From positions 62,001 through 126,000 of the forward strand of contig JADJDU010000009.1 of assembly GCA_016702505.1 (NCBI GenBank): 64,000 bases of DNA, given 5' to 3'. Positions 54,150 through 63,177 of the stretch are shown in pieces. A program made the position numbers and the translations under genes. The stretch's first letter is position 1. The number at the start of each line of letters is the position of its first letter. Source of the DNA: Microthrixaceae bacterium (GTDB taxonomy: Bacteria > Actinomycetota > Acidimicrobiia > Acidimicrobiales > Iamiaceae). The notes below the pieces were generated by a model that had not been told where the DNA came from, did no database searches, and saw nothing but the letters and a program-made list of their open reading frames with translations.

Positions 54150-54249
54150 GCGGGGCGTTCCTTGGCTCGTGATGACGGGTGGCTCTGAGGGGCTGGGTGG
54201 CTGCACGACCCAGTGGGTCAGCGCCGATGGACCACAGGGCCGAGGGACG

Positions 54250-54279
54250 AGCGTAGGAGGTTCGAGCGATCGCAGGCAA
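54250..54279 (-). promoter_or_regulatory. Probable promoter of rplM-rpsI
   Basis: On the minus strand TTGCCT (-35, 54274-54279) and TACGCT (-10, 54250-54255) are 18 bases apart in the 197-base gap between truA and rplM. The leader is about 95 bases. Confidence 0.5.
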
Positions 54280-54346
54280 ATAGCACGTTTGCCGGGGTCG
54301 AGACGTGTGACTGGCGTCACTCCTGCTCGACCGGTTCGACGGTCAT

Positions 54347-55270
54347 TCAGGACCGGCCCGAGTTCCACCCGGGATAGCGGACCGTCCATAGAGTCAGCCC
54401 TTGAGGTGGGGCCAGGTTCCCCACCCGAGCCCGGTCCTGCGAACGCATTATCTCCAGCACCTCGCCGGGGCGGCGGCGTCCACGGCCAACATCCACCAAG
54501 AGTCCCACCACCGAACGAACCATCTGGTGACAGAAGCTCGAGGCCTCGATCTCGAAGCGCAGCTCATCGTCATCCACACGTTCCCATCCGGCATAGACGA
54601 CCCGACGCACCAGGGATGCCTCTTCCCCGTCACGGCGCTTGGGCCTTCGACAGAACGCCGAGAAGTCGTGCTCGCCGATGAGTGGATCACAGGCCATCAC
54701 CAGGGCCGGCCAAGACAATGGCTCGTCGACGTGCCAGGCGTAGCGGGACCGGAACGGATCCGGGGCAGCACGGTTCACCACCCGGTACCTGTATCGCCGA
54801 GCGATCGCCGAGAAGCGGGCATCGAACTCCGACGGCACCACCGACACATCGCTGACCGAGATGTCGGGGCCGCACAACGCGTTCAGCGACTTGCCGACCA
54901 ACACCGGATCGACCCGGCCAGCGGCAGCGTCGAAGGTCACCACTTGAGCGCGGGCGTGCACCCCCTTGTCGGTACGACCCGCACATGTGATCTCGACCTC
55001 GTGGCCCAGGATCTTCACCAGCGCCTCGACCAGTGTGCCGCCCACGGTGCGCACACCCCGGTTGACGGCGAAGCCGTGGAAGCCGGCACCGTCGTAGGCG
55101 ACCACCAGCCTGACCCGCTCCACCGGTCCACTTCCGTCGGGTCCACCCGCCCCAGACCGCAACGCCTCACCGCGCCGAGCCCCAATGGACTCGGGCCCGT
55201 CACCCTCCACGGCTGGCCCAGGTTCCCCGTCCTCGGCATCGGTGATGTCGGGCAGGTCGAACAGGGTCAT
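54347..55270 (-). CDS. truA: tRNA pseudouridine synthase A
   Basis: ATG 55270 gives 307 residues. The catalytic Asp is in AGRTDKGVHA; VAYDGAGFHG and FCHQMVRSVVG are the other conserved motifs. It makes pseudouridine at positions 38-40 of tRNAs. The first ~50 residues are an acidic, Gly-rich extension not usual for TruA; an internal GTG (VRLVVAYDGAGF region) could be the real start. It lies after the rplQ terminator. Confidence 0.93.
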   Translation of the reverse strand: MTLFDLPDITDAEDGEPGPAVEGDGPESIGARRGEALRSGAGGPDGSGPVERVRLVVAYDGAGFHGFAVNRGVRTVGGTLVEALVKILGHEVEITCAGRTDKGVHARAQVVTFDAAAGRVDPVLVGKSLNALCGPDISVSDVSVVPSEFDARFSAIARRYRYRVVNRAAPDPFRSRYAWHVDEPLSWPALVMACDPLIGEHDFSAFCRRPKRRDGEEASLVRRVVYAGWERVDDDELRFEIEASSFCHQMVRSVVGLLVDVGRGRRRPGEVLEIMRSQDRARVGNLAPPQGLTLWTVRYPGWNSGRS

Positions 55271-55301
55271 GGCACGACCATAGGAGCTGGCAGGAGGCAC
55301 G

Positions 55302-55334
55302 CGAAGAGGCCCGCCCCAGGGGCGGGCCTCTTCG
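55302..55334 (-). terminator. Terminator of the alpha operon
   Basis: CGAAGAGGCCCGCCCC at 55302-55317 pairs with GGGGCGGGCCTCTTCG at 55319-55334, a perfect 16-bp stem about 37 bases after the rplQ stop. Confidence 0.8.
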
Positions 55335-55370
55335 ACAGGTTCTTGTCCATCCAGGACGGACCGTTATCGA

Positions 55371-55724
55371 TCAGACCAGTTCGATGCGGGCCATCGGGGC
55401 GTTGTCGCCGTGACGAGGACCGAGCTTGAGGATGCGGGTGTAGCCGCCGTTGCGGTCGGCGTAGCGGGGGCCGACCTCGTCGAACAGCTTGGCCGCGATC
55501 TCCTTGTCGTTCAGGTAGGCCACCACCTGGCGGTGGTTGTGCAGGCCGCCCTTCTTGGCCTTGGTGATCATCTTCTCGGCCACCGGGCGCAGCGCCTTGG
55601 CCTTGGCCTCGGTGGTCACGATGCCCTCGGCTGCGATCAGCGAAGACACCAGGTTGGCCATCATCAGGCGCTGGTGCGCCGAGTCTCCGCCGAAACGGCG
55701 GCCCTTCTTCGGGGTGGCTGGCAT
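55371..55724 (-). CDS. rplQ: 50S ribosomal protein L17
   Basis: 117 residues with FGGDSAHQRLMMANLVSSLI, TTEAKAKALRPVAEKMI and the closing GDNAPMARIELV. It follows rpoA by 1 base and is the last gene of the cluster before a strong terminator. Confidence 0.96.
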   Translation of the reverse strand: MPATPKKGRRFGGDSAHQRLMMANLVSSLIAAEGIVTTEAKAKALRPVAEKMITKAKKGGLHNHRQVVAYLNDKEIAAKLFDEVGPRYADRNGGYTRILKLGPRHGDNAPMARIELV

Positions 55725-55725
55725 G

Positions 55726-56664
55726 TCACTCCATCCCGCGGAGCGCCAGGCCCCGCTCGTTCAGCTTCTCGATGACCTCGTCGAGGGACTTCTGGCCGAA
55801 GTTGGTGATGGCCAGCAGATCATCCTCGCTCTTGCGCAGCAGCTCACCGACGGTGTTCACCTGGGCGCGCTTGAGGCAGTTGCGGGGACGCTCGGAGAGA
55901 TCGAGGTCTTCGATGGGGGTCTCGAGCTCGGGCGAGGCAGCCATGGCTGCGCTGGTCTCACCAAGTTCGAGGGTGGGCGGTTCGTCGCTCATCTCGGCAA
56001 CCAGGGTGACCAGCTTGGCCAAGGTGTCGCCGGCCGAGGCCAGGGCGTCGCGGGGAGCGATGGAGCCGTCGGTCTCGACGTCGAGGATGAGGCGGTCGTA
56101 GTTGGTGTCCATCTCGACACGGGTGGGCTCCACCTGGAAGGTGACACGCCGCACCGGCGAGAAGATGGCGTCCACCGGGATCTCCCCGATGGTGTTGGAG
56201 CCCTTGTCACGATCGGCCGACAGGTAGCCGCGGCCGCGCTCGACGGTGAGGTCGAGAGCGAGACGGCCCTTCTCGTTGAGCGTGGCCAGGTGCTGACCGG
56301 TGTTGAGCACCTCGATGTCGGAGGTGGTCTGGATGTCTGCTCCAGTGACGTCAGCCGGGCCGCGCAGGTCGATGCGCAAGGTGACCGGCTCGTCGGAGGC
56401 GGACGTGAGCACCAGATCCTTGAGGTTCAAGATGATGTCGGTGACATCTTCTGTGACCCCGGTGATCGTGCCGAACTCGTGCAGAGCGTCGTCGAACCGG
56501 ACCTTGGTGATGGCGGCGCCGGGAATCGACGACAGCAGCGTGCGGCGCAGCGAGTTGCCGAGCGTGTGGCCGAAGCCGGGCTCGAGCGGGCTGACCGAAA
56601 AACGCTGACGGTTGTTCTCCTCCTCGCCGACGGGCTCGACCGTGGGACGCTGAATGACCAGCAT
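55726..56664 (-). CDS. rpoA: RNA polymerase alpha subunit
   Basis: 312 residues: N-terminal dimerisation domain with EPGFGHTLGNSLRRTLLSSIPG, and C-terminal domain with RPRNCLKRAQVNTVGELL...NFGQKSLDEVIEKL that contacts promoter UP elements and regulators. Normal length. It lies between rpsD and rplQ as in other actinobacteria. Confidence 0.97.
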   Translation of the reverse strand: MLVIQRPTVEPVGEEENNRQRFSVSPLEPGFGHTLGNSLRRTLLSSIPGAAITKVRFDDALHEFGTITGVTEDVTDIILNLKDLVLTSASDEPVTLRIDLRGPADVTGADIQTTSDIEVLNTGQHLATLNEKGRLALDLTVERGRGYLSADRDKGSNTIGEIPVDAIFSPVRRVTFQVEPTRVEMDTNYDRLILDVETDGSIAPRDALASAGDTLAKLVTLVAEMSDEPPTLELGETSAAMAASPELETPIEDLDLSERPRNCLKRAQVNTVGELLRKSEDDLLAITNFGQKSLDEVIEKLNERGLALRGME

Positions 56665-56697
56665 GTGAAGCCTTCCTCAGGGGGTTTCGGCGGGCGG

Positions 56698-57312
56698 TTA
56701 CTTGGAGTACAGCTCGACGATGAGCTGTTCGCGCACGGGCACGTCGATCTGATCGCGGGTGGGCAGTTCACGCACCGTGACCTGGAACCCGTCGTCGCCG
56801 ACCTCGATCCACGACGGCTTGATCCGGTCGAGGGTGTCGAGGTTGTGGCGGATCACGATCATCTGCCGGGACTTGTCCCGCAGTGAGATGACATCTCCCT
56901 TGCGGACGCGGTAGCTGGGGATGTCCACCCGGCGGCCGTTCACGTTGACCATGCCGTGGCCCACGAACTGGCGGGCCTGGGGCCGAGTGGCCGCCCAACC
57001 GGCGCGGAACACGATGTTGTCCAGTCGCTGCTCGAGCATGCGGAGCAGGTTCTCGCCGGTCACGCCCTTCTGGCGGCTGGCTTCCTTGTACAGGTTGGAG
57101 AACGGACGCTCGAGAACCCCGTAGATGTACTTGGCCTTCTGCTTCTCCTGAAGCTGGAGGAGGTACTCGGAGGGCTGGCGGCGACGGCTACGGCCGTGCT
57201 CACCCGGAGGGTAGGGACGCTTGTTGAGCGCCTTGGAACCCTTCTCGTTCTCGTAGATGTTGACGCCGAGGCGGCGCGAGATCTTGACCTTGGGGCCGGT
57301 GTAGCGAGCCAT
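56698..57312 (-). CDS. rpsD: 30S ribosomal protein S4
   Basis: 204 residues with RYTGPKVKISRRLGVNIYEN, LLRMLEQRLDNIVFRAG and the S4 domain (RQFVGHGMVNVNGRRVDIPSY). It nucleates 30S assembly. It is the Zn-free form, lacking N-terminal Cys. It is followed by rpoA after 33 bases. Confidence 0.97.
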   Translation of the reverse strand: MARYTGPKVKISRRLGVNIYENEKGSKALNKRPYPPGEHGRSRRRQPSEYLLQLQEKQKAKYIYGVLERPFSNLYKEASRQKGVTGENLLRMLEQRLDNIVFRAGWAATRPQARQFVGHGMVNVNGRRVDIPSYRVRKGDVISLRDKSRQMIVIRHNLDTLDRIKPSWIEVGDDGFQVTVRELPTRDQIDVPVREQLIVELYSK

Positions 57313-57323
57313 TTCGACCTCCG

Positions 57324-57722
57324 TCAGATCCGGCGCCGCTTGGGGGGGCGGCAGCCGTTGTGGGGCATTGGGGTCACGTCTTTGATGCCGGTGACCTCGA
57401 TGCCGGTGTTCTGGATGGACCGGATTGCGGTCTCACGACCCGAACCCGGGCCCTTGACCAACACGTCTACCTTGCGCACGCCGTGCTCCATGGCACCGCG
57501 GGCTGCCTTCTCGGCGGCCATCTGCGCCGCGTACGGCGTGGACTTGCGGGAGCCCTTGAAGCCGACGTTGCCAGCCGACGCCCACGAGAGAACGTTGCCG
57601 GATTGGTCGGTGATGGACACGATGGTGTTGTTGAACGAGCTCTTGATGTGCGCCACCCCGTAGGTGACGTTCTTGCGCTCGCGCTTGCGGGGACGACGAC
57701 CCCCGGGCTTGGGCTTGGCCAT
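57324..57722 (-). CDS. rpsK: 30S ribosomal protein S11
   Basis: 132 residues with AHIKSSFNNTIVSITDQSGN, GNVGFKGSRKSTPYAAQMAA and PMPHNGCRPPKRRRI at the end, all typical of S11. The start overlaps the rpsM stop by 1 base. Confidence 0.97.
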   Translation of the reverse strand: MAKPKPGGRRPRKRERKNVTYGVAHIKSSFNNTIVSITDQSGNVLSWASAGNVGFKGSRKSTPYAAQMAAEKAARGAMEHGVRKVDVLVKGPGSGRETAIRSIQNTGIEVTGIKDVTPMPHNGCRPPKRRRI

Positions 57723-58099
57723 TACTTGCGAACCTTCTTCTTACCGGCGACCGTCTTCTTCGGGCCCTTGCGGGTCCGGGCATTGGTGTGGGTGCGCTGT
57801 CCTCGCACGGGCAGGCCCTTGCGGTGGCGCAGGCCCTGGTAGGAACCGATCTCCATCTTGCGCTTGATGTCCTGCTGGACCTCGCGCTTGAGATCACCTT
57901 CGACCTTGAGGTTCTGGTCGATGTAGGCGCGGATCTTGTTGATCTCCTCATCGGTGAGATCTCGGGTCCGGGTGCTCTCGCTGATCCCGGTGGCCTCGCA
58001 GATCTTCTCGGCCGTGCTGCGGCCGATGCCGAACACGTAGGTGAGGGAGATGACGAGCCGCTTCTCGCGGGGAATGTCGACGCCGGCGATGCGTGCCAT
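57722..58099 (-). CDS. rpsM: 30S ribosomal protein S13
   Basis: 125 residues with MARIAGVDIPREKRLVISLT, the helix-two-turn-helix segment YVFGIGRSTAEKI and HRKGLPVRGQRTHTNARTRK. It contacts the 16S head and tRNAs. It follows rpmJ by 4 bases. Confidence 0.97.
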   Translation of the reverse strand: MARIAGVDIPREKRLVISLTYVFGIGRSTAEKICEATGISESTRTRDLTDEEINKIRAYIDQNLKVEGDLKREVQQDIKRKMEIGSYQGLRHRKGLPVRGQRTHTNARTRKGPKKTVAGKKKVRK

Positions 58100-58103
58100 G
58101 GTG

Positions 58104-58220
58104 TTAGCCCTGCCTCTGCTTGTGACGCGGGTTGGACGAGCAGATGACGTGGACCCGACCGTGACGGCGGATCACCTTGCAGTGCTCACAGATTGGTTTG
58201 ACGCTGGGTTGGACCTTCAT
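58104..58220 (-). CDS. rpmJ: 50S ribosomal protein L36
   Basis: A 38-residue protein MKVQPSVKPICEHCKVIRRH, then GRVHVICSSNPRHKQRQG. Cys11, Cys14, Cys27 and His33 form the zinc ribbon of the zinc-binding C+ form. It lies between infA and rpsM, its standard place. Confidence 0.97.
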   Translation of the reverse strand: MKVQPSVKPICEHCKVIRRHGRVHVICSSNPRHKQRQG

Positions 58221-58265
58221 GGTGCCTTCGGTGTGGTGGTCTACCGGCTGCGGAAGAGCGGCCGG

Positions 58266-58490
58266 CTACTTGTAGCGGTAGGTGATCCGACCGCGGGAGA
58301 GGTCATAGGGGGTCAGCTCCACCTGGACCCTGTCTCCCGGCAGGATGCGGATGTAGTGCATGCGCATCTTTCCGGAGATGTGAGCCAGCACCTCGTGGCC
58401 GTTCTCGAGTTCCACGCGGAACATGGCGTTCTTCTGCGCCTCGAGCACGGTGCCTTCGAGGACGATGGCGTCTTCCTTGGGCTTGGGCAG
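58266..58490 (-). CDS. infA: Translation initiation factor IF-1, apparent CTG start
   Basis: The OB-fold protein ends LTPYDLSRGRITYRYK and contains NAMFRVELENGHEVLAHISG. Aligned with IF-1 length (73-74 residues), the first residue falls on CTG at 58490 (then PKPKEDAIVLEG), and AGGAG is 8 bases upstream. No ATG, GTG or TTG is near; the next alternative, TTG at 58541, would add 17 non-conserved residues and leave the Shine-Dalgarno inside the gene. So either CTG initiation or the longer form is used. Confidence 0.9.
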   Translation of the reverse strand: MPKPKEDAIVLEGTVLEAQKNAMFRVELENGHEVLAHISGKMRMHYIRILPGDRVQVELTPYDLSRGRITYRYK

Positions 58491-58707
58491 GGGAGGATCT
58501 CCTGTTGAGACCGGGTACGGTACGGACCGAACGCGCGCCAAGGGCGCAAGGGCACGACGGGCCGAAAAGACATGCTAACGCGACCCGCCCACCGCTCCAA
58601 GTCCGCCCCTAGCACGTCGACCGTGCCGATGTCGGCACCCTGAGGCTGAATGTGACACATGGCTTCAGCCATGGCAACGGAGCAGGTCAGAGGATGTCTG
58701 CGCATGG

Positions 58708-59472
58708 TCATGGTCGGGTCAACACCTCGGGGCCATCCTCGGTGATGGCGATGGTGTGTTCTACGTGAGCGGCCCACGAACCATCGACGCTGACCACGCT
58801 CCAGTCGTCATCCAAGACATCGGTGGCCGGATCGCCCAGCACCAGCATCGGCTCGATTGCCAACACGTTGCCCACCCGCAGACGGGGCCCGGTGCGGCGG
58901 CGGCCCACGTTGGGCACGTTCGGAGACTCGTGCATGGCCCGGCCGATGGCATGTCCGGTGTACCCCTCGACCACGGCCATGCCCCCAGAGCGGGCCACCG
59001 ACTCGACGGCATGTCCGATGTCGCCGAGGTGGTTGCCGGCCACCATCACCGCTATGGCCGCGTCGAGCGAATTCTCGGCCACCTCGATGAGACGCAGTGC
59101 CTCGGGTGCCACCTCACCCACCGCAGCGGTGAAGGCGGCATCCCCGTGCCAACCATCGACCACGGCACCGCAGTCGATCGAGATGATGTCTCCGTCTCTC
59201 AGTACGACGTCATCTGAGGGGATGCCGTGAACGACCATCGAGTTGGGCGAGGCACAGATCACCGCCGGGTAGCCGTGGTAGCCGAGAAAGTTGGATTCGG
59301 CACCGGCGTCGCGCAGCACGTCACGACCGATCCGGTCGAGAGCACCGGTGGAGATCCCTGGCGCGATGGCGGCGCGGATCTGGCGGTGCATCTCGGCCAC
59401 GACCTGGCCAGCTCGTCGCATGACCGCGATCTCAGCCGGGGTGCGGACCGCGGCCGCCCGAGCGAACAACAC
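58708..59472 (-). CDS. map: Methionine aminopeptidase
   Basis: 254 residues of type I MAP: metal ligands in ISIDCGAVVDGWHGDAAFT (Asp pair), GHAIGRAMHESPNV (His) and FAIEPM-like LAIEPMLVLG (Glu), final Glu in HVEHTIAITEDG. It removes N-terminal Met from nascent proteins. GTG start at 59472 lies 6 bases after the adk stop. Confidence 0.96.
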   Translation of the reverse strand: MLFARAAAVRTPAEIAVMRRAGQVVAEMHRQIRAAIAPGISTGALDRIGRDVLRDAGAESNFLGYHGYPAVICASPNSMVVHGIPSDDVVLRDGDIISIDCGAVVDGWHGDAAFTAAVGEVAPEALRLIEVAENSLDAAIAVMVAGNHLGDIGHAVESVARSGGMAVVEGYTGHAIGRAMHESPNVPNVGRRRTGPRLRVGNVLAIEPMLVLGDPATDVLDDDWSVVSVDGSWAAHVEHTIAITEDGPEVLTRP

Positions 59473-59478
59473 CGGTGG

Positions 59479-60141
59479 TCAGCCGGCGCGTCGGGCGCTG
59501 ATGCCCTCGACCACACGGTCGAAGACCTCGTCGGCCGAGCCCAGCCCGTCTACGTCAACCAGTTGGCCCGCTTCTGAGTAGAAGGCGACCAGCGGGAGGG
59601 TCTCGGCCGCGTAGAGCTCCAGACGCTTGCGTACGGCGTCCTCGGTGTCGTCGTCTCGCTGCACGACATCACCACCGTCGGTGTCACAGATCCAGTCCCT
59701 GGCCGGCGGCGAATCCACCGAGTAGATCCGCCCACAGGACCGACAAACCCGTCGCTTGGTGATCCGCTCGACCACTACGGCCTCGGGCACCTCCAGGTTC
59801 AGGACCACCTCGAGCGGGCCGTCGGCAGTGATCTCGGCCAAGGCTCGGGCCTGAGCCTCGGTGCGAGGGAAGCCGTCGAGGATGTATCCCCGGGACGTGG
59901 CATCAGCCTGATGGAGACGTTCGTGGACCACTCCGACCATGATCTCGTCGGATACGAGACCGCCGGCGTCCATCACTGCCTTCGCCTTGAGACCGAACTC
60001 CGTCCCGTCCTTGACGGCAGCGCGAAGCATGTCTCCGGTGGAGATGTGCGGTACGTCGTAGTGGTCGGCCAAGCGCACGGCCTGGGTCCCCTTGCCCGCA
60101 CCCTGACGGCCGAGCAGCACGAGTCGGATTCCGTTGGACAT
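59479..60141 (-). CDS. adk: Adenylate kinase
   Basis: 220 residues, long-lid type. P-loop GRQGAGKGTQ at 11-20, GFPRTEAQA, and a lid with CRSCG...CDTDGGD, where the fourth zinc position is Asp rather than Cys. It interconverts AMP, ADP and ATP. It lies between secY and map as in most actinobacteria. Confidence 0.97.
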   Translation of the reverse strand: MSNGIRLVLLGRQGAGKGTQAVRLADHYDVPHISTGDMLRAAVKDGTEFGLKAKAVMDAGGLVSDEIMVGVVHERLHQADATSRGYILDGFPRTEAQARALAEITADGPLEVVLNLEVPEAVVVERITKRRVCRSCGRIYSVDSPPARDWICDTDGGDVVQRDDDTEDAVRKRLELYAAETLPLVAFYSEAGQLVDVDGLGSADEVFDRVVEGISARRAG

Positions 60142-60148
60142 CGGAGAC

Positions 60149-61528
60149 CTACTTGGCCGACGCCTTGGCCTTGGTCTTGGCCTTGGCCCGGCTCTTGGAG
60201 TTGTCGAGGAAACCTTCGTAGTTGCGCATCATCAGTTGACCGTCGATCTGCTTGACCGTCTCGAGTGACACACCCACGGCGATCAGGATCGAGATGCCGA
60301 AGAATCCAAGGGACTGGCCGGCGGTGGAGTCGCCCATGGTCTTGCCCAAGATGAACGCTGGGACCAGGGCGATACCAGCCACGAACAGGGCACCGGGAAG
60401 GGTGATCCGGCTGAGGATCTTGGCCAGGTATCGCTCGGTCTGGTAGCCGGGGCGGATCCCGGGGATGAAGCCACCCTGCTTGCGGATCTGGTCGGCCTGC
60501 TTGTGGGGGTCGAACTGGATGGCCGTGTAGAAGTAGGCGAAGGCGACGATGAGGATGCCGTAGAAGGCCAGGTAGAACGGCGAGGTAGAGCGCACCAGGT
60601 GGTCGTTGATCCACCGTTGCACGCCAACAGCCCAGTTGTCGTCCTTGGCCGGAAGGATCTGAGACAGCATCACCGGCAGGTACAGAACCGAGCTGGCGAA
60701 GATGATCGAGATGACGCCGGCACCGTTGACCTTGAGCGGGATGTAGGTGCTCTGGCCGCCGAACATCTTGCGCCCAACCTGACGCTTGGCGAACTGCACC
60801 GGGATCCGGCGAACGCCCTGTTCGATGAACACGATGGCCACCAACAGAGCGGTGAACATGGCCACGACGCCCAACATGGCGACCGTGCCCTTCTCGGCGC
60901 GGACGGTACCGAAGTTGGCCGGGAGCCGGCTCACCACCGAGGCGAAGATCAGGATCGACATGCCGTTGCCGACACCGCGCTGGGTGATCACCTCGCCCAG
61001 CCACATGAGGAGGGCGAAGCCGGCGGTAAGCGTCATCACCACCAAGGCGAAACGGCCGAAGTTGTAGCTACCGGCGAACAGGTCCACCCCAAGGCCGCCA
61101 CCGAAGGCGCCCTGGCCTCCGGTGTGGAACAGATAGGTGATGCCGGTTCCCTGGAGAAGGGCGATGGCCACACCCACATAGCGGGTCCACTGGGTGATCT
61201 TGCGTTGCCCGACCGCCCCTTGTTCCTGCCACTGCTCGAGTTTGGGGATTACCACCCCCAAGATCTGCATGATGATCGACGCCGTGATGTACGGCATGAT
61301 CCCCAATGCGAAGATGGCGAACTGGGTGATGGCCCCACCCGAGAAGGTGGAGAGGAGGCCGAGCACGCCGCCCGACTCTGCCCTCAGCTCCAGGTCCTTG
61401 ATGATCCCGAGGTTGATGCCCGGGACCGGAACGTGGGAACCGAACCGGTAGATCGCCACCACGAAGAGGGTGAAAAGGAGCTTGTTGCGCAGCTCCGGGA
61501 TCTTGAAGACGTTGCGGAGGGTAGACAC
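60149..61528 (-). CDS. secY: Protein translocase subunit SecY
   Basis: 459 residues with ten predicted helices. YRFGSHVPVPGIN, LGIMPYITASIIMQIL and TQRGVGNGMSILIF are signature segments; the cytoplasmic C5 loop GFIPGIRPGYQTERYL contacts the ribosome/SecA. The C-terminal tail is Lys/Ala-rich. It forms the Sec channel with SecE and SecG, which are not in the window. Confidence 0.97.
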   Translation of the reverse strand: MSTLRNVFKIPELRNKLLFTLFVVAIYRFGSHVPVPGINLGIIKDLELRAESGGVLGLLSTFSGGAITQFAIFALGIMPYITASIIMQILGVVIPKLEQWQEQGAVGQRKITQWTRYVGVAIALLQGTGITYLFHTGGQGAFGGGLGVDLFAGSYNFGRFALVVMTLTAGFALLMWLGEVITQRGVGNGMSILIFASVVSRLPANFGTVRAEKGTVAMLGVVAMFTALLVAIVFIEQGVRRIPVQFAKRQVGRKMFGGQSTYIPLKVNGAGVISIIFASSVLYLPVMLSQILPAKDDNWAVGVQRWINDHLVRSTSPFYLAFYGILIVAFAYFYTAIQFDPHKQADQIRKQGGFIPGIRPGYQTERYLAKILSRITLPGALFVAGIALVPAFILGKTMGDSTAGQSLGFFGISILIAVGVSLETVKQIDGQLMMRNYEGFLDNSKSRAKAKTKAKASAK

Positions 61529-61565
61529 TCGCGCTCCTGGCCGGGGTGGCGGTGGGGTTTAGCGG

Positions 61566-62054
61566 TCAGCGGTTGGTGAACTGGTTGCCCTTGGCCGGCG
61601 GACGCCGGTCTCCCCACGGGAGAGGCAGGCGCTCAACGCTACCGCCAGCAGCGGTGATGGCTTCCTCGGCGGACTTCGAGAAGGCGTGAGCCTTGACGGT
61701 CACGGCCCGACTGATCTCGCCACGACCGAGAACCTTGACCAAGGCGGCCTTCCCGACCAGGCCCTTGTCATAGAGCGAACCAGGATCCACGGAATCAAGG
61801 CCGCTGGCCTCGAGCGTGTCGAGGTTGACGGCCTGGTACTCCACACGGAACGGGTTGGTGAAGCCCTTGAGCTTGGGAACCCGCATGTGCAGCGGCATCT
61901 GGCCACCTTCGAAGGCGGCGGGAATGGTGCCGCGCGCCTTTTGGCCCTTGGTGCCACGGCCGGCGGTCTTGCCGCCCTTGCCGGCGATGCCCCGACCGAC
62001 CCGCTTGGAACGGCGGTTGGAGCCCGGGGCGGGCTGCAGGTCATGGACCTTCAT
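61566..62054 (-). CDS. rplO: 50S ribosomal protein L15
   Basis: 162 residues with MKVHDLQPAPGSNRRSKRVG, GRGTKGQKARGT, FEGGQMPLHMRVPKLKGF. The start overlaps the rpmD stop as TGATG. The end RRPPAKGNQFTNR is slightly longer than average. Confidence 0.97.
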   Translation of the reverse strand: MKVHDLQPAPGSNRRSKRVGRGIAGKGGKTAGRGTKGQKARGTIPAAFEGGQMPLHMRVPKLKGFTNPFRVEYQAVNLDTLEASGLDSVDPGSLYDKGLVGKAALVKVLGRGEISRAVTVKAHAFSKSAEEAITAAGGSVERLPLPWGDRRPPAKGNQFTNR

Positions 62055-62239
62055 CAGGAGGACACCTCTTCAACGTCGATCAGGTGCGGCACCTTGGCCA
62101 GCATCCCGCGGATCTCGGGACGGTCAGGCAGGGTGTTGGTCTTGCCGATCCGGCCCAGACCAAGGGCGCGCAGGGTGCCGCGCTGCTTGGGCTTGGAGCC
62201 GATGGCCGAACGGGTCTGGGTGACCTTCAGGTCTGCCAC
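62054..62239 (-). CDS. rpmD: 50S ribosomal protein L30
   Basis: 61 residues: DLKVTQTRSAIGSKPKQRGT and IGKTNTLPDRPEIRGMLAKV, the complete small L30 fold. It follows rpsE by 1 base and overlaps rplO. Confidence 0.96.
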   Translation of the reverse strand: MADLKVTQTRSAIGSKPKQRGTLRALGLGRIGKTNTLPDRPEIRGMLAKVPHLIDVEEVSS

Positions 62240-62240
62240 G

Positions 62241-62804
62241 TCACTTCACCTCTTCCACTACGAGCGGTCCACGCTCGCTCTCCCGATAGGCCTCGAGCAG
62301 GCCCTTGGGAACGAACTCTTCGGGGGCCAGACCCCGCAGGCGAGCGACCTCATCGGGCCGCTGGAGGGCCTGGAGCCCGGCGATGGTGGCCCGCGCCACG
62401 TTGATGTGGTTGGCCGAACCGAGCGACTTGCAAAGCACGTCGTGGATGCCGGCCTCTTCGAGGATGGCGCGGGCGGCGCCACCGGCGATCACACCGGTAC
62501 CGGGGGCGGCCGGCTTGAGCATGACCCGCCCGGCACCCATCACACCGATGACGGGGTGGGTGATGGTGGAGCCGGCCAGGGGAACCGAGAAGAGGTTCTT
62601 GCGAGCCTCTTCGGTTCCCTTCTGAATGGCCAGCGGGACCTCTTTGGCCTTGCCGTAGCCGAGACCGACCCGACCAGCGCCGTCGCCGATCACCACCAGA
62701 GCGGTGAAGGAGAACCGACGACCGCCCTTGACCACCTTGGCCACACGGTTGATGTTGATGACGCGCGACTCGCGGAGCTGGGCGTCGTTGTTGTTCGTAG
62801 CCAT
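62241..62804 (-). CDS. rpsE: 30S ribosomal protein S5
   Basis: 187 residues with RVININRVAKVVKGGRRFSF, GDGAGRVGLGYGKAKEVPLA and MLKPAAPGTGVIAGGAARAI. It takes part in 30S assembly and decoding accuracy. Overlaps rplR stop as TGATG. Confidence 0.97.
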   Translation of the reverse strand: MATNNNDAQLRESRVININRVAKVVKGGRRFSFTALVVIGDGAGRVGLGYGKAKEVPLAIQKGTEEARKNLFSVPLAGSTITHPVIGVMGAGRVMLKPAAPGTGVIAGGAARAILEEAGIHDVLCKSLGSANHINVARATIAGLQALQRPDEVARLRGLAPEEFVPKGLLEAYRESERGPLVVEEVK

Positions 62805-63166
62805 CAGAACTCCAGTCCACCTTCGCGGGCGGCGTCGGCGAGCGCCTTGATGCGCCCGTGGTAGAGGTTGCCGCCGCGGTCGAACACCACGGCATCGATG
62901 CCGGCGGCCTTGGCCCGTTCGGCCAGGCGGGTACCGACCTTGGTGGCGGCATCTACGTTGCCACCGCTGGTCTTCAGGTCGGCCTCGTGGGTGGAGGCGG
63001 CAGCCAGGGTCCGACCGGAACGGTCGTCGATGATCTGGGCAGAGATGTGCTTGTTGGATCGAAAGACAGCCAGGCGGGGACGTTCGGCCGTGCCCCGGAC
63101 CTTCTTGCGAACCCGACGGTGACGACGGATCCGTGCTTCTCTCTTCTGCTTGGCGGAATAGCTCAT
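62804..63166 (-). CDS. rplR: 50S ribosomal protein L18
   Basis: 120 residues with RRHRRVRKKVRGTAERPRL, SNKHISAQIIDD and DRGGNLYHGRIKALADAARE. It binds 5S rRNA. It lies 11 bases after rplF. Confidence 0.97.
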   Translation of the reverse strand: MSYSAKQKREARIRRHRRVRKKVRGTAERPRLAVFRSNKHISAQIIDDRSGRTLAAASTHEADLKTSGGNVDAATKVGTRLAERAKAAGIDAVVFDRGGNLYHGRIKALADAAREGGLEF

Positions 63167-63177
63167 TGGATCAGCCT

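Noticed and set aside
58542..58707. Small RNA or ORF between map and infA
   Set aside because: A short palindromic stretch with CATGGC exists near 58660, but no promoter, terminator or convincing ORF supports a gene.
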